This document shows positions 27,320 to 36,712 of a stretch of 64,000 bases of DNA, in pieces. The stretch lies in assembly GCA_024279425.1 (NCBI GenBank), contig JAJRRO010000081.1, positions 1-64,000 on the forward strand, given 5' to 3'. Both the position numbers and the translations under genes were made by a program. Each line of letters opens with the position of its first letter. Within the stretch, counting starts at the first letter, position 1. The notes beneath the pieces are model-generated. The model made no database searches. It saw only the letters and a list, made by a program, of their open reading frames with translations, and was not told where the DNA came from. Origin of the DNA: Bacteroidota bacterium (GTDB lineage Bacteria; Bacteroidota; Bacteroidia; Flavobacteriales; Flavobacteriaceae).

Positions 27320-28248
27320 TACTTATATTTTATTTCTTGCTGGGAGGCATTGGCAATTCCCTCAATTACAGGGATGAATTTGTTTGCAAGGGTCGCCATA
27401 TGTCCGAAATCCATTAAAGAAACTTCATCTCCTACTTTATGATACTGATCAAAATTTGTGAAATCAAAAGTAGAAAATGTCTGTGAAGGCACTTCAAACT
27501 CGGTATGGAAAGGAAAGTTATCTGAACGCATGAATAAATCAAATTCCTTTGCCGTAGGAAGAAAACCCACAAGCTTCTCTTTCGCATAGCCATTACAGAC
27601 TTCGGCCAAATTTGAACGTTCATAACCAGTGGCATAAGTCAAATAATCCCTGCCGACCAATGGCACACCCAGCATCTCAAAATTTAGCATCGTATACAAA
27701 TTGAAATTCTGCTCTTTTAATTTTTTCGCCAAGTGCTTAGACCCCAAAAGTCCTTTTTCCTCAGCACTAAAAAGCGCAAAGACCAAACTTCGCTTATTGC
27801 TCCTGGCCTTCCCAAAATAACGAGCCAACTCTAAAACGGTAGTGGTTCCCGCTGCATTATCATTTGCTCCATTGGCTATGGTGTCACCATTAACCGCATT
27901 TCTTATACCTATATGATCATAATGTGCTCCTATTACTATAAACTCATTTTTCAACTGCTCATCATTACCTTCTATGAAGCCAACAATATTATAAGCGATT
28001 TTTTGAGAATTAGAAAGCGTATCTCTATAGGATTGGAAATAAGGTTTTATTCGATTCGCTTCAAATATTTTTTCAATAAACCCGGCAGCCTTCTCAATTC
28101 CCTCGCTACCCGAATCACGTCCTTGTAGTTCATCGGATGCCAAAAAGCTCATTATCCTCCCAACTTTGGCCTTATCGGTTTTTATAGAATTTGAAGAACC
28201 ACAGCTTATTATAATACAAACAAATACTGCTAGGTAAAAATTTTTCAT
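27319..28248 (-). CDS. M28 family metallopeptidase lipoprotein
   Basis: A 309-aa exported peptidase. The lipobox IIISCGSS indicates a lipoprotein. The zinc-peptidase domain has IGAHYDHIG, GANDNAAGTTTVLEL and FALFSAEEKGLLGS, giving the usual His-Asp-Glu set, and DNFPFHTEFEVPS farther on. M28 enzymes are aminopeptidases or glutaminyl cyclases; the subtype is unclear. The gene is downstream of the pdh operon behind a terminator and leads directly into the SDR gene. Confidence 0.9.
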   Translation of the reverse strand: MKNFYLAVFVCIIISCGSSNSIKTDKAKVGRIMSFLASDELQGRDSGSEGIEKAAGFIEKIFEANRIKPYFQSYRDTLSNSQKIAYNIVGFIEGNDEQLKNEFIVIGAHYDHIGIRNAVNGDTIANGANDNAAGTTTVLELARYFGKARSNKRSLVFALFSAEEKGLLGSKHLAKKLKEQNFNLYTMLNFEMLGVPLVGRDYLTYATGYERSNLAEVCNGYAKEKLVGFLPTAKEFDLFMRSDNFPFHTEFEVPSQTFSTFDFTNFDQYHKVGDEVSLMDFGHMATLANKFIPVIEGIANASQQEIKYK

Positions 28249-28272
28249 TCAGAGCTCATTTGGATTTAAAGG

Positions 28273-28300
28273 TAAAAAAACATCCGCCTTTGGCGGATGC
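28273..28300 (-). terminator. Rho-independent terminator after pdhC
   Basis: On the minus strand GCATCCGCC-AAA-GGCGGATG forms a GC-rich hairpin followed by TTTTTTT. It lies just past the E2 stop codon and before the M28 start. Confidence 0.85.
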
Positions 28301-28328
28301 ATTCTATGATATATTTATTGTACCAAAA

Positions 28329-29972
28329 CTAAGCCAGCATGGTTACCGGGTTTTCCATGTACGCCCTTAGTGTCTGTAGAAATTGTGCTCCCGTAGCTCC
28401 ATCAACCGTTCTATGGTCGCAAGCCAATGAAAGTTTCATTGTACTACCAACAACAATTTCGCCGTTTTTGACTATCGGTTTTTCAACAATGGCCCCTACC
28501 GATAAGATTGCGGAATTGGGTTGGTTTATTATTGAAGTAAACTCCAAAATACCAAACATTCCCAAGTTGGAAACCGTAAAAGTGCTTCCTTCCATCTCGG
28601 CTGGCGTCAATTTTTTAATTCTTGCCCTGCCCGCTAAATCTTTTACCGAAGCTCCTATCTGTGTTAGACTCAATTGGTCTGTAAACTTTACAACGGGTAC
28701 AACCAATCCTTCTTCAACTGCCACGGCCACACCAACATGTACATGATGGTTATACCTTGTCGTATCCCCATTCCATGTAGTGTTAACCTGTGGGTGCTTT
28801 TTCAAAGCCATGGCGCAAGCTTTTACAACCATGTCATTAAAAGACACTTTAGTGTCAGGTAAATTGTTTATCTGTAATCTTGACGCTTTGGCATTATCCA
28901 TACCAACCTCAATGGTCAAATAGTAATGCGGTGCTGTAAACTTTGATTCGGCCAATCTTTTGGTAATGATTTTTCGCATTTGCGAATTTTTCATCTCTTC
29001 TGAGCTTTCTTCACCAACAGGTAAAATTATTGGTGCACTGCTACTTGAAGCAGTGGATAATTCCACTGGGGCCACCGCTGGTTGTAATCGCTCTGGGGAT
29101 GGTACATAGCCTTCAATATCTTTCTTCACGATTCTACCATGTTCTCCCGTACCTTTTACATCTTTAAGGTCAATTCCTTTTTCCTTGGCAATTCTCTTTG
29201 CCAATGGGGATGCAAAAATGCGTTTTCCGTCATAAACTGAAATCGTATTCATTTCCTCTACGGTTTCAGTGACTTTGCTATCTTTTTTCTCAACTTCTGA
29301 AACGTCTTCGCTTTTATCTGAAGAAGATTTTGCATTCAATATTGCATTCACATCGGTGCCGACAGGCCCAATAACAGCAAGAACAGCGTCGACTGGGGAT
29401 GATTCCCCTTCTTGAATACCAATATATAATAATGTACCTGAGTAGAATGATTCAAATTCCATTGTAGCTTTGTCAGTTTCAATCTCGGCTAAAATATCGC
29501 CTTCCTCCACTACATCACCAACCTTTTTCAACCAAGTGGCTACCGTACCTTCCTCCATGGTATCACTTAAACGGGGCATCTTGATTATCTCAACTTCATC
29601 GGGAATTTTAACAGGTTCGGAGCCACCATCAGATGCATTTGTTGCAGCCTCAGGAATTTCAGAAATTGCTTCATCAGAACGTTCTTCCTTACTTTCAGCA
29701 GAAGTACCATTCAATAAACCCGAAATATCTTCACCTTCTTCTCCTACAATGGCCAAAAGTGAATCGACTGGGGCACCGTTTCCTTCCGCAATCCCGATAT
29801 AAAGCAAAGTGCCTTCATGAAATGATTCAAATTCCATTGTGGCCTTATCAGTTTCTATTTCTGCCAGTATATCCCCTTCCTCAATCTTATCTCCAACTTT
29901 CTTCAGCCATTTGGCTACGGTACCTTCTTCCATGGTATCGCTAAGCCTAGGCATATTTATCACTTCTGCCAT
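28329..29972 (-). CDS. pdhC: Dihydrolipoamide acetyltransferase (E2) of pyruvate dehydrogenase
   Basis: A 547-aa E2 core that moves acetyl groups from E1 to CoA. It has two lipoyl domains (about residues 1-80 and 130-205), each with a modified Lys in ETDKATMEFES. An acidic linker follows, then the E3/E1-binding domain ASPLAKRIAKEKGIDLKDVKG (~255-290) and the catalytic domain (~320-547). That domain shows RKIITKRLAESKFTAPHYY and the active-site His in ACDHRTVDGATGAQFL. Seven bases separate its start from the E1 alpha stop, so they form an operon pdhA-pdhC. The E1 beta subunit is encoded apart at 6.2-7.2 kb. Confidence 0.96.
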   Translation of the reverse strand: MAEVINMPRLSDTMEEGTVAKWLKKVGDKIEEGDILAEIETDKATMEFESFHEGTLLYIGIAEGNGAPVDSLLAIVGEEGEDISGLLNGTSAESKEERSDEAISEIPEAATNASDGGSEPVKIPDEVEIIKMPRLSDTMEEGTVATWLKKVGDVVEEGDILAEIETDKATMEFESFYSGTLLYIGIQEGESSPVDAVLAVIGPVGTDVNAILNAKSSSDKSEDVSEVEKKDSKVTETVEEMNTISVYDGKRIFASPLAKRIAKEKGIDLKDVKGTGEHGRIVKKDIEGYVPSPERLQPAVAPVELSTASSSSAPIILPVGEESSEEMKNSQMRKIITKRLAESKFTAPHYYLTIEVGMDNAKASRLQINNLPDTKVSFNDMVVKACAMALKKHPQVNTTWNGDTTRYNHHVHVGVAVAVEEGLVVPVVKFTDQLSLTQIGASVKDLAGRARIKKLTPAEMEGSTFTVSNLGMFGILEFTSIINQPNSAILSVGAIVEKPIVKNGEIVVGSTMKLSLACDHRTVDGATGAQFLQTLRAYMENPVTMLA

Positions 29973-29979
29973 TTATCTA

Positions 29980-30975
29980 TTATTTATGTTGTACAAATGG
30001 AAAATCCTCTTGATCATAAACCACATCATATAACTGGTTAATCGGCGGATAATCTGAATCCTCAGCAAATTTTTCACACTCTAAGACTTTTGCCTTTACA
30101 GCACCGTTTATTTCTTTGATTTCGTCTTCAGATGCATAATTCTTATCTCTAATAACTTCCAAGACCTGTGAAATAGGGTCTATTTTTTTGTACTCCTCAA
30201 CCTCATCCTTAGTTCTATAATGTTGGGCATCTGACATCGAGTGACCTCTATAACGGTAGGTCTTCATTTCCAAGAAAGTTGGTCCGCCACCACTTCTGGC
30301 ACGTTCTATCGCCTTGCTCATTTCCTTGGCAACTGTAACAGGATCCATTCCGTCAACAGGTCCACAAGGCATTTCATAGCCAAGTCCAAGTTTCCATATT
30401 TCAGTGGAATGCGATGTTCTTGCCACAGAAGTCCCCATGGCATACCCATTGTTTTCACATACAAAGACAACGGGTAATTGCCAAAGCATAGCCAGGTTAA
30501 AACTCTCATGTAGCGAACCTTGTCTAACGGCTCCGTCGCCCATATAACATAACGTGACAGAATCTCTTTTGAAGTATTTATCGGCGAATGCCAGACCAGC
30601 ACCTAATGGAATTTGGCCGCCCACGATTCCATGACCGCCATAAAAACGATGTTCTTTGGAAAATATGTGCATAGACCCTCCCATACCCTTAGAAGTACCT
30701 GTTACTTTTCCATAAAGTTCCGCCATCACCCTTTTGGGATCCACTCCCATCCCAATTGGTTGTACATGGTTTCTATAGGCGGTTAGCATTCTATCTTTCG
30801 TAAGGTCCATGGCATGTAGCGCTCCTGCCAAAACAGCCTCTTGTCCATTGTATAAATGGAGAAACCCTCTTACTTTCTGTTGAATATAAACAGCTGCAAG
30901 CTTGTCCTCAAACTTTCTCCAGAACAGCATGTCTTCGTACCACTTTAGATATGTTTCTTTGGTGATTTTTTCCAT
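29980..30975 (-). CDS. pdhA: Pyruvate dehydrogenase E1 component, alpha subunit
   Basis: A 331-aa thiamine-diphosphate-binding alpha subunit. It shows KVRGFLHLYNGQEAVLAG, YRNHVQPIGMG, KGMGGSMHIFSKEHRFYGGHGIVGGQIPLG, the TPP motif GDGAVRQGSLHESFNLAMLWQLPVVFVCEN and the phosphorylation-loop-like YRYRGHSMSDAQHYRTKDEV. It lies directly before the E2 gene and after cdd on the same strand. Confidence 0.96.
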   Translation of the reverse strand: MEKITKETYLKWYEDMLFWRKFEDKLAAVYIQQKVRGFLHLYNGQEAVLAGALHAMDLTKDRMLTAYRNHVQPIGMGVDPKRVMAELYGKVTGTSKGMGGSMHIFSKEHRFYGGHGIVGGQIPLGAGLAFADKYFKRDSVTLCYMGDGAVRQGSLHESFNLAMLWQLPVVFVCENNGYAMGTSVARTSHSTEIWKLGLGYEMPCGPVDGMDPVTVAKEMSKAIERARSGGGPTFLEMKTYRYRGHSMSDAQHYRTKDEVEEYKKIDPISQVLEVIRDKNYASEDEIKEINGAVKAKVLECEKFAEDSDYPPINQLYDVVYDQEDFPFVQHK

Positions 30976-31187
30976 TAATCCATTTTTAATTAAAAATTCG
31001 CATTTTCCTCAGGGCCCGGTAATCCATAATATGCTAAGAAAACGGAAAGACAAAAATACACATATTAATCAATCGGTAAAAAAATAAAGGGAAAAGCTTA
31101 CTGTAAAAACCGGTGATCATTGGCATACTAACAAAACCATCCTTTTTGATTAAATCTATAACCAAAACCTCCAAGAAAAAGAGAAAC

Positions 31188-31670
31188 CTATACATACGTA
31201 TTGTTGAAAGCCAAAGGAAGAATATCGGCAAGCGAATGGCATTTTATCACCTGACCGCTCTCACCCATCAAAATCAATTCAATAGGGCTTTTTTGCCTGA
31301 ATTCGTATTCAGAAATAGATTGCCTACAATTACCACAAGGAGCGACTGGTTTGTCAACCAAATGATTTTTTGACCTAGCCGTAATGGCTATAGACTTGAT
31401 TTTAATTCCAGGATATTTAGCGCCAGCCTGAAAAACAGCTACGCGCTCTGCACATAAACCAGAAGGATAAGATGCATTCTCTTGATTGTTACCGATCACA
31501 ACTTCATTGTTATCCAATAATACGGCCGCCCCCACTTGAAAGTTCGAATAGGGAGCATACGCATCTTTTCTGGCATCAATGGCCAAAAGCATCAAATCTC
31601 GATCCCACCGATTTAACTCTTCCAAGGATTCAAACACCAGAAGTTCAAAAGCGACATTTCGTTTTTTCAT
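31188..31670 (-). CDS. cdd: Cytidine deaminase
   Basis: A 160-aa CDA that deaminates cytidine and deoxycytidine. Zinc ligands and the catalytic Glu lie in SGLCAERVAVF (C-A-E) and PCGNCRQSISEYEF (P-C-x-x-C). The substrate loop is YAPYSNFQVGAAVL. The gene sits between porV and pdhA, which is its common place in Flavobacteriaceae, and probably leads the pdh operon after a terminator. Confidence 0.95.
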   Translation of the reverse strand: MKKRNVAFELLVFESLEELNRWDRDLMLLAIDARKDAYAPYSNFQVGAAVLLDNNEVVIGNNQENASYPSGLCAERVAVFQAGAKYPGIKIKSIAITARSKNHLVDKPVAPCGNCRQSISEYEFRQKSPIELILMGESGQVIKCHSLADILPLAFNNTYV

Positions 31671-31694
31671 ATTTTGAGTACATGCTAGCCTAAA

Positions 31695-31730
31695 AATAAC
31701 AAAACCTGCACAAATGCAGGTTTTGTTATT
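31695..31730. terminator. Perfect 16-bp hairpin terminator between porV and cdd
   Basis: AATAACAAAACCTGCA (31695-31710) and its exact complement (31715-31730) enclose a CAAA loop. The minus-strand hairpin leads into T-rich sequence, so it ends the porV transcript. Confidence 0.85.
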
Positions 31731-31757
31731 GATATTCTTACTTGTTAATTATTCTCC

Positions 31758-32900
31758 TTAATTAAAAAGTTCTTCCCCCAAGTTAAAAGTAAGCGCAAAA
31801 CGCAATGTGTTTTCCAAAGGATTCTTGATCTGGGATGTAGAGAACAGATAAGAAAAGTCTATTTGGGCAGCTTTAAATTTGAACCCTGCTCCCATGGTAA
31901 AAAACTTTCGAGAACCTTTTTCCTCACTTTCATTAAAATAACCAGTCCTAATCATAAAGGCATCCTGATACGTATACTCAGCTCCCAAGGCCCATGTGAA
32001 CTCTTTAAGCTCTTCACCAAAACCATCCGGGGCATCGCCAAAGGATTTAAAGATTCCATTAAAGAAACCTATTTGCTGATACTCGTCATTATCTACAGAA
32101 TCAATAACCCCATCCTCATTAAAATCCTTCGGTGTAGGCACCAACAACTTATTAAACTCAGTTGTTATACCCAAGACATTATCCTGATCTAAAATAAAAT
32201 CAAATCCAGCACCGAATTTCAGGTTTACAGGTAAAAAATTCTCCTGCCCGCCTTCATCGTATTTTATTTTCCCACCAAGATTGGATAGATTAAACCCAGC
32301 TCTCCATCTACCGTCAAAGCTGTTATATGCAATTTCACGAGAACGATAATATCCTGCCACATCCACGGCAAAAGTGCTAGCTGCCTGTGAATCCTCGGAT
32401 CCATTTTGTGGTAGTTTCAAATTAGACCTTATAAATCTACCTCCCACCGCCATTGAGAAAGTTGGACTCAATTTCATAGAATAAGAGCCATCCAAAGCCA
32501 ATTCGTTTGGTTTTGCCAAAGTACCTGGGTCGTTGGCAAACTGTCTTAATTCAATCTCTCCAAGAGTAAAATATCTCAAACTGACCGCAAAAGCACTTTG
32601 ATCATCAAGTTTATTATAAAAACTGGCGTTTAACAGTGATATATCTGTAATAATGCTTTCCAAGTAGGGAGTATAACTTAACCCTATACCTATTTTACGC
32701 TCAGCAAAAGCAAATTTTGCAGGATTCCATTGTTGGGAAAAAGCATCAGTTGAAGTTGCCACACCCATATCTCCCATACCCCCAGCCCTTGCATCCGCAG
32801 CTATGGTCAAAAAAGGCACTGCAGTTGTTATGACTCTATCATCTTGAGCCGATAATTCCACAATAAAGGCCAATAGAATAAGTAATGATAATTTTCTCAT
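31758..32900 (-). CDS. porV: Type IX secretion system outer-membrane protein PorV (LptO)
   Basis: A 380-aa FadL-like outer-membrane beta-barrel. A signal peptide (MRKLSLLILLAFIVELSAQDD) is followed by the PorV hallmark VPFLTIAADARAGGMGDMGVATSTDAFSQQWNPAKFAFA. The rest is made of alternating strands, with a DFNEDGVIDSVDNDE calcium-like loop. PorV carries substrates to the PorU sortase and is needed for secretion of many CTD proteins. In flavobacteria porU normally lies just upstream, but here the next gene is gldJ, 476 bp away and divergent. Confidence 0.95.
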   Translation of the reverse strand: MRKLSLLILLAFIVELSAQDDRVITTAVPFLTIAADARAGGMGDMGVATSTDAFSQQWNPAKFAFAERKIGIGLSYTPYLESIITDISLLNASFYNKLDDQSAFAVSLRYFTLGEIELRQFANDPGTLAKPNELALDGSYSMKLSPTFSMAVGGRFIRSNLKLPQNGSEDSQAASTFAVDVAGYYRSREIAYNSFDGRWRAGFNLSNLGGKIKYDEGGQENFLPVNLKFGAGFDFILDQDNVLGITTEFNKLLVPTPKDFNEDGVIDSVDNDEYQQIGFFNGIFKSFGDAPDGFGEELKEFTWALGAEYTYQDAFMIRTGYFNESEEKGSRKFFTMGAGFKFKAAQIDFSYLFSTSQIKNPLENTLRFALTFNLGEELFN

Positions 32901-33376
32901 TTTTCAAGCTTATTATAATTCCGAGGCAAATCTAATATTAGAATCTTAATATTAAAAATAAACACCGCCATCTTTTAAATATATTAGTTGTACTACATGT
33001 AAACGAGCATTTTAATGATATCTTATATTGTAGGATAAAAATATTTGTGAAAATTCATTCTTTTTTTGAGCTATTAATCCCGAAACTTATTTCAATTATT
33101 GTCAAAACCCGTTCTTAATTTTAAAAATAGTTTAAGGTAGCCTGTTCATAAAGAAAAATAATCGCCCATACTATTATGGCAATTATCACGTTATATTTTT
33201 TGTATCACAACGTCTTTAAGCGTTTTAAAGCATTAAGGGTTTGCAAATATTTTTATTCGGTAAAATATTATAGCTAAATCATCGTTTTAATTGCCAAAGT
33301 GACACCAAATTAAATCAAAATACGAATTTCAAACCATCTAAACAGTGGTTTAAACATTTGAACTCAAGTCCAAATT
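32901..33376. other. AT-rich divergent intergenic region porV/gldJ
   Basis: These 476 bp hold no convincing gene in any frame. I see AT-rich sequence, two nearby copies of TAATATTA (around 32934-32952) and stretches such as TTAAACATTTGAACTC before gldJ. The promoters of both genes must lie here. There is no recognisable part of a porU gene. Confidence 0.6.
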
Positions 33377-35047
33377 ATGAAAAAACAGTTTATCAAAATT
33401 GTACTTTCTTGTGCAGTGATTGCGGGAAGTTTTACAATTTCAAGTTGTAGCAAGAAGTCTTCATCTTCCAAAAACGTCTCTAGGGCTACAGGTTGGAAAA
33501 TCAATGCCAAGGAAGGTGGTTTTCAATTTAATACAGACTTTAAAGAGCAGGAAACGGGTCCAGGTCTTGTTTTTGTTGAGGGAGGCACTTTTACAAAAGG
33601 TAAAGTACAGGATGATGTAATGCGTGACTGGAACAATACCCCTACTTCCCAACATGTGCAATCTTTTTACATGGATGAAACGGAAGTCACCAATGTGATG
33701 TACTTGGAATACTTGGACTATTTAAAGAGTGTTTATCCTCCTGAAAATCCCAAATACGCCAACATCTACAAAGGTGCCTTACCAGATACCTTGGTTTGGA
33801 GGAACCGCTTAGGCTTTAACGAGACTATGACCAATAACTATTTGAGACATCCTGCTTATGCGGAATATCCAGTTGTTGGTGTTAATTGGATTCAAGCTAC
33901 CCAATTTGCTGAATGGAGAACAGACCGTGTCAATGAGGTAATGCTCGAAAGGGAAGGTTATCTTTCCGAAGACGCAAAATATCATGCAGCTACTGGTGAG
34001 GTGGCGGGAACTTTTAGTACTGAGGCTTATCTTAACAGGCCTGAATCTGTTTATAATGGACAAATAGATTCGCTACAAGGCAAGATGAAAAAAGATAGTG
34101 TCAACACGTATGCCAAAAGAAGCAGTGGTATTATTATGCCCGAGTACAGACTACCTACGGAAACTGAATGGGAATATGCAGCTCAAGCCCAAGTTGGCTC
34201 AAGAGAGTATAATAATTATAGGGGTAGAAAAAAATATCCATGGGAAGGGAGTTATACCAGAAACGGGCAGCGCGTCGGCCGAGGTGATCAACTTGCAAAC
34301 TTTAAACAAGGAAAAGGCGACTATGGGGGAATTGCTGGATGGTCAGATGATGGAGCCGATATTACAGCTGAAGTGATGTCATACAAACCAAACGACCTAG
34401 GCCTATATGATATGGCTGGCAATGTTGCCGAATGGGTAGCAGACGTTTATCGACCCATTGTTGATGATGAAATAAGCGACTTTAACTATTACCGTGGTAA
34501 CATCTATATGAAAACCGCAATTGGGGAAGATGGTAAAGTAACCATTTTGAAAGATGAAATTGTATATGACACCTTACCAAATGGCAAGATAATAGCCGTT
34601 AATCTTCCTGGGGAAATCAAAATGGTTCCGGTAGATGAGCAAGAAACCTATTTAAGAACAAATTTCTCTTCAAGCGATAATAGGGGTTACAGAGATGGCG
34701 ATCCAAGTTCTTCTCGATTCTTTGATAGATTTAGTGATGAAGAAGACGAAAGTACCGCCCGAAAAATGTATGATTCGCCTAAACATAAAGTGGAAAGAGA
34801 TGAAGACGGAAAATTGATTCGTCAGTACGACGAATCAAACAATAGAACTACCTTGATCAATGACGAAGTTCGGGTGTACAAAGGAGGATCTTGGAGAGAC
34901 AGGGCTTATTGGTTAGATCCTGCACAACGAAGATACTTACCTCAATACATGGCAACTGACTATATTGGTTTCAGATGCGCTATGTCTAGAGTAGGTTCTA
35001 AATCAAAAACAAAGAACAAAACCATAAGAGGCAAAAAAGCCAAATAG
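33377..35047 (+). CDS. gldJ: Gliding motility lipoprotein GldJ
   Basis: A 556-aa lipoprotein (lipobox in FTISSCSKK) of the GldJ type. It consists of a formylglycine-generating-enzyme/SUMF1-like domain: GPGLVFVEGGTFTKGKVQDDVM, MDETEVTNVMYLEYLDYLK, VGVNWIQATQFAEWRTDRVNE, YRLPTETEWEYAAQ, LYDMAGNVAEWVADVY and VYKGGSWRDRAYWLDPAQRRY. GldJ is a structural part of the gliding and type IX secretion machinery rather than an enzyme. It is divergent from porV and followed by a terminator and murF. Confidence 0.95.
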   Translation: MKKQFIKIVLSCAVIAGSFTISSCSKKSSSSKNVSRATGWKINAKEGGFQFNTDFKEQETGPGLVFVEGGTFTKGKVQDDVMRDWNNTPTSQHVQSFYMDETEVTNVMYLEYLDYLKSVYPPENPKYANIYKGALPDTLVWRNRLGFNETMTNNYLRHPAYAEYPVVGVNWIQATQFAEWRTDRVNEVMLEREGYLSEDAKYHAATGEVAGTFSTEAYLNRPESVYNGQIDSLQGKMKKDSVNTYAKRSSGIIMPEYRLPTETEWEYAAQAQVGSREYNNYRGRKKYPWEGSYTRNGQRVGRGDQLANFKQGKGDYGGIAGWSDDGADITAEVMSYKPNDLGLYDMAGNVAEWVADVYRPIVDDEISDFNYYRGNIYMKTAIGEDGKVTILKDEIVYDTLPNGKIIAVNLPGEIKMVPVDEQETYLRTNFSSSDNRGYRDGDPSSSRFFDRFSDEEDESTARKMYDSPKHKVERDEDGKLIRQYDESNNRTTLINDEVRVYKGGSWRDRAYWLDPAQRRYLPQYMATDYIGFRCAMSRVGSKSKTKNKTIRGKKAK

Positions 35048-35068
35048 TTTTAATATAGACCGAGTTGA

Positions 35069-35103
35069 AGCCCTGACAGTATCACCGTCAGGGCTTTTTT
35101 TTA
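35069..35103 (+). terminator. Rho-independent terminator of gldJ
   Basis: AGCCCTGAC (35069-35077) pairs with GTCAGGGCT (35087-35095) and is followed by eight T residues. It lies about 20 bp after the gldJ stop codon. Confidence 0.9.
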
Positions 35104-35114
35104 TCTTTGTTTTT

Positions 35115-36392
35115 ATGACAATAGAAAAAATACACCAAATCTTTTTAAAATTCCCCAATGTCTGCACTGATACTCGAAAAATAGAGAAAAACTGCATTTT
35201 CTTTGCCTTAAAAGGAGACAACTTCAATGGAAATGAATTTGCTCCTGAAGCCCTTAAAAAAGGGGCATCTTATGCCATCGTTGATGAAGAGGAATATGTT
35301 CTCAACACTAAGACCATATTAGTAGAAGACGTTTTGCAATCGCTTCAGGAACTCGCAAAGTATCATAGGAATCAATGCAACGCCAAAGTTATAGCCCTTA
35401 CCGGAAGCAATGGAAAAACAACTACCAAAGAATTGGTCAATGCCATCCTTTCAAAGAAATATAGAACCATTGCCACAAAGGGTAATCTCAACAACCATAT
35501 TGGTGTACCCTTGACATTACTGTCCATTACAAAAAATACTGAATTGGCCATTGTAGAAATGGGAGCGAATCATTTAAAGGAAATTGAATTTCTTTGTTCT
35601 ATTGCCCAGCCTGATTTTGGCTACATCACGAACTTTGGAAAAGCCCATCTCGAAGGGTTTGGCAGCCCCGAAGGAGTTATTCAAGGAAAAAGTGAACTTT
35701 ATGATTATCTAATCTCCAATGACAAGTCCATTTTTTTAAACGCTGATGACCCGACCCAATTGAAAAAACTGAGCGGCTATATGAAAAAGTATGGCTTCGC
35801 CATAACTAAAAATGAGTACTATAGCATTATACTTATTGAAGCTGACCCCTTTGTCAAAATAAAAGTCGAAGGCCTATGTATTACTTCCAATTTAATTGGA
35901 AAATACAATTTCACTAATTGTTGTGCGGCCATACTCATGGGCAAATATTTTAACATACCCCTTATTGACATAAAGATTGCCCTTGAACAGTACATCCCCT
36001 CCAACAACCGCTCTCAAATAATTGAAAAAAATGGAAAACAAATAATCTTGGACGCCTATAATGCCAACCCTACGAGTATGGAAGTGGCTCTTGAGAATTT
36101 CAGCACCCTTAGTAGTGAACGCAAATTTGCTTTTTTGGGAGACATGTTCGAGTTAGGCAAAACAGCTACCGATGAACATCAAAAAATCGCCGATTTGGCT
36201 TCTCGATTAGATTTTGAAAAGGTGTTTCTCATAGGAGAGAACTTTGATAAAACCGACACTTATTTAAAAAAATTCGCGGCATTCAAAGATGTTGCCTCCT
36301 TCTTAGAAGAAAATCCATTGCCACCCAACTGCAGCGTTATGATAAAGGGCTCAAGAGGAATGGTTTTGGAACGTCTGGTTGATTTGTTATAA
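35115..36392 (+). CDS. murF: UDP-N-acetylmuramoyl-tripeptide--D-alanyl-D-alanine ligase
   Basis: A 425-aa Mur ligase that adds D-Ala-D-Ala to the UDP-MurNAc-tripeptide in peptidoglycan synthesis. It has an N-terminal substrate domain (CTDTRKIEKNCIFFALKGDNFNG), the ATP-binding P-loop ALTGSNGKTTTKE, MGANHLKEIEFL, the central LGKYNF-like segment LIGKYNFTNCCAAI, and a C-terminal domain with DAYNANPTSMEVALE and MIKGSRGMVLE. A TATCTTTG motif lies 5 bp before the ATG, too close to be a normal promoter for this start. It is downstream of gldJ, a usual flavobacterial order. Confidence 0.96.
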   Translation: MTIEKIHQIFLKFPNVCTDTRKIEKNCIFFALKGDNFNGNEFAPEALKKGASYAIVDEEEYVLNTKTILVEDVLQSLQELAKYHRNQCNAKVIALTGSNGKTTTKELVNAILSKKYRTIATKGNLNNHIGVPLTLLSITKNTELAIVEMGANHLKEIEFLCSIAQPDFGYITNFGKAHLEGFGSPEGVIQGKSELYDYLISNDKSIFLNADDPTQLKKLSGYMKKYGFAITKNEYYSIILIEADPFVKIKVEGLCITSNLIGKYNFTNCCAAILMGKYFNIPLIDIKIALEQYIPSNNRSQIIEKNGKQIILDAYNANPTSMEVALENFSTLSSERKFAFLGDMFELGKTATDEHQKIADLASRLDFEKVFLIGENFDKTDTYLKKFAAFKDVASFLEENPLPPNCSVMIKGSRGMVLERLVDLL

Positions 36393-36429
36393 TCCAGAAT
36401 CAGTGAAAGAATATCTACATTATAGATTG

Positions 36430-36504
36430 TGGGACATACTGGATTCGAACCAGTGACCTCTGCCCTGTCAAGGCAGCGCTCTAAACCAACTGAGCTAATA
36501 TCCC
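36430..36504 (-). tRNA. tRNA-Val (GAC)
   Basis: A 75-nt cloverleaf on the minus strand: acceptor GGGATAT/ATGTCCC with one G-T pair, D arm TAGCTCAGTTGG, anticodon stem CTGCC/GGCAG with loop TTGACAG (anticodon GAC), and T arm with GGTTCGAATCC. The discriminator base is A and the CCA is not encoded. Confidence 0.95.
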
Positions 36505-36712
36505 TTCTGAATTTCAAAGCGCTAAGGTATAACTAATTTTTATTTCAAAAAACTTATCTATTCATCACCGAAATCTGAAAGGAAAATCATAAACCTTGCA
36601 CCTTTTTTATTTGCGGAATATCATTTTATTAATATATTTTGTTACCCAATTTCAATTCATTCCGTTTTAATTTTAAAAAATGTATTTTTAAAGTTCTCAT
36701 TCATAGTTTCCA

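Noticed and set aside
33377-35047. gldJ or the EgtB C-terminal domain as the sulfatase maturase
   Set aside because: Both have FGE-like folds, but the rest of each sequence clearly marks GldJ and EgtB, which have other roles.
35102-35109. TATCTTTG as the promoter of murF
   Set aside because: It fits the -7 consensus but lies only 5 bp before the ATG, so transcription would start within the gene.
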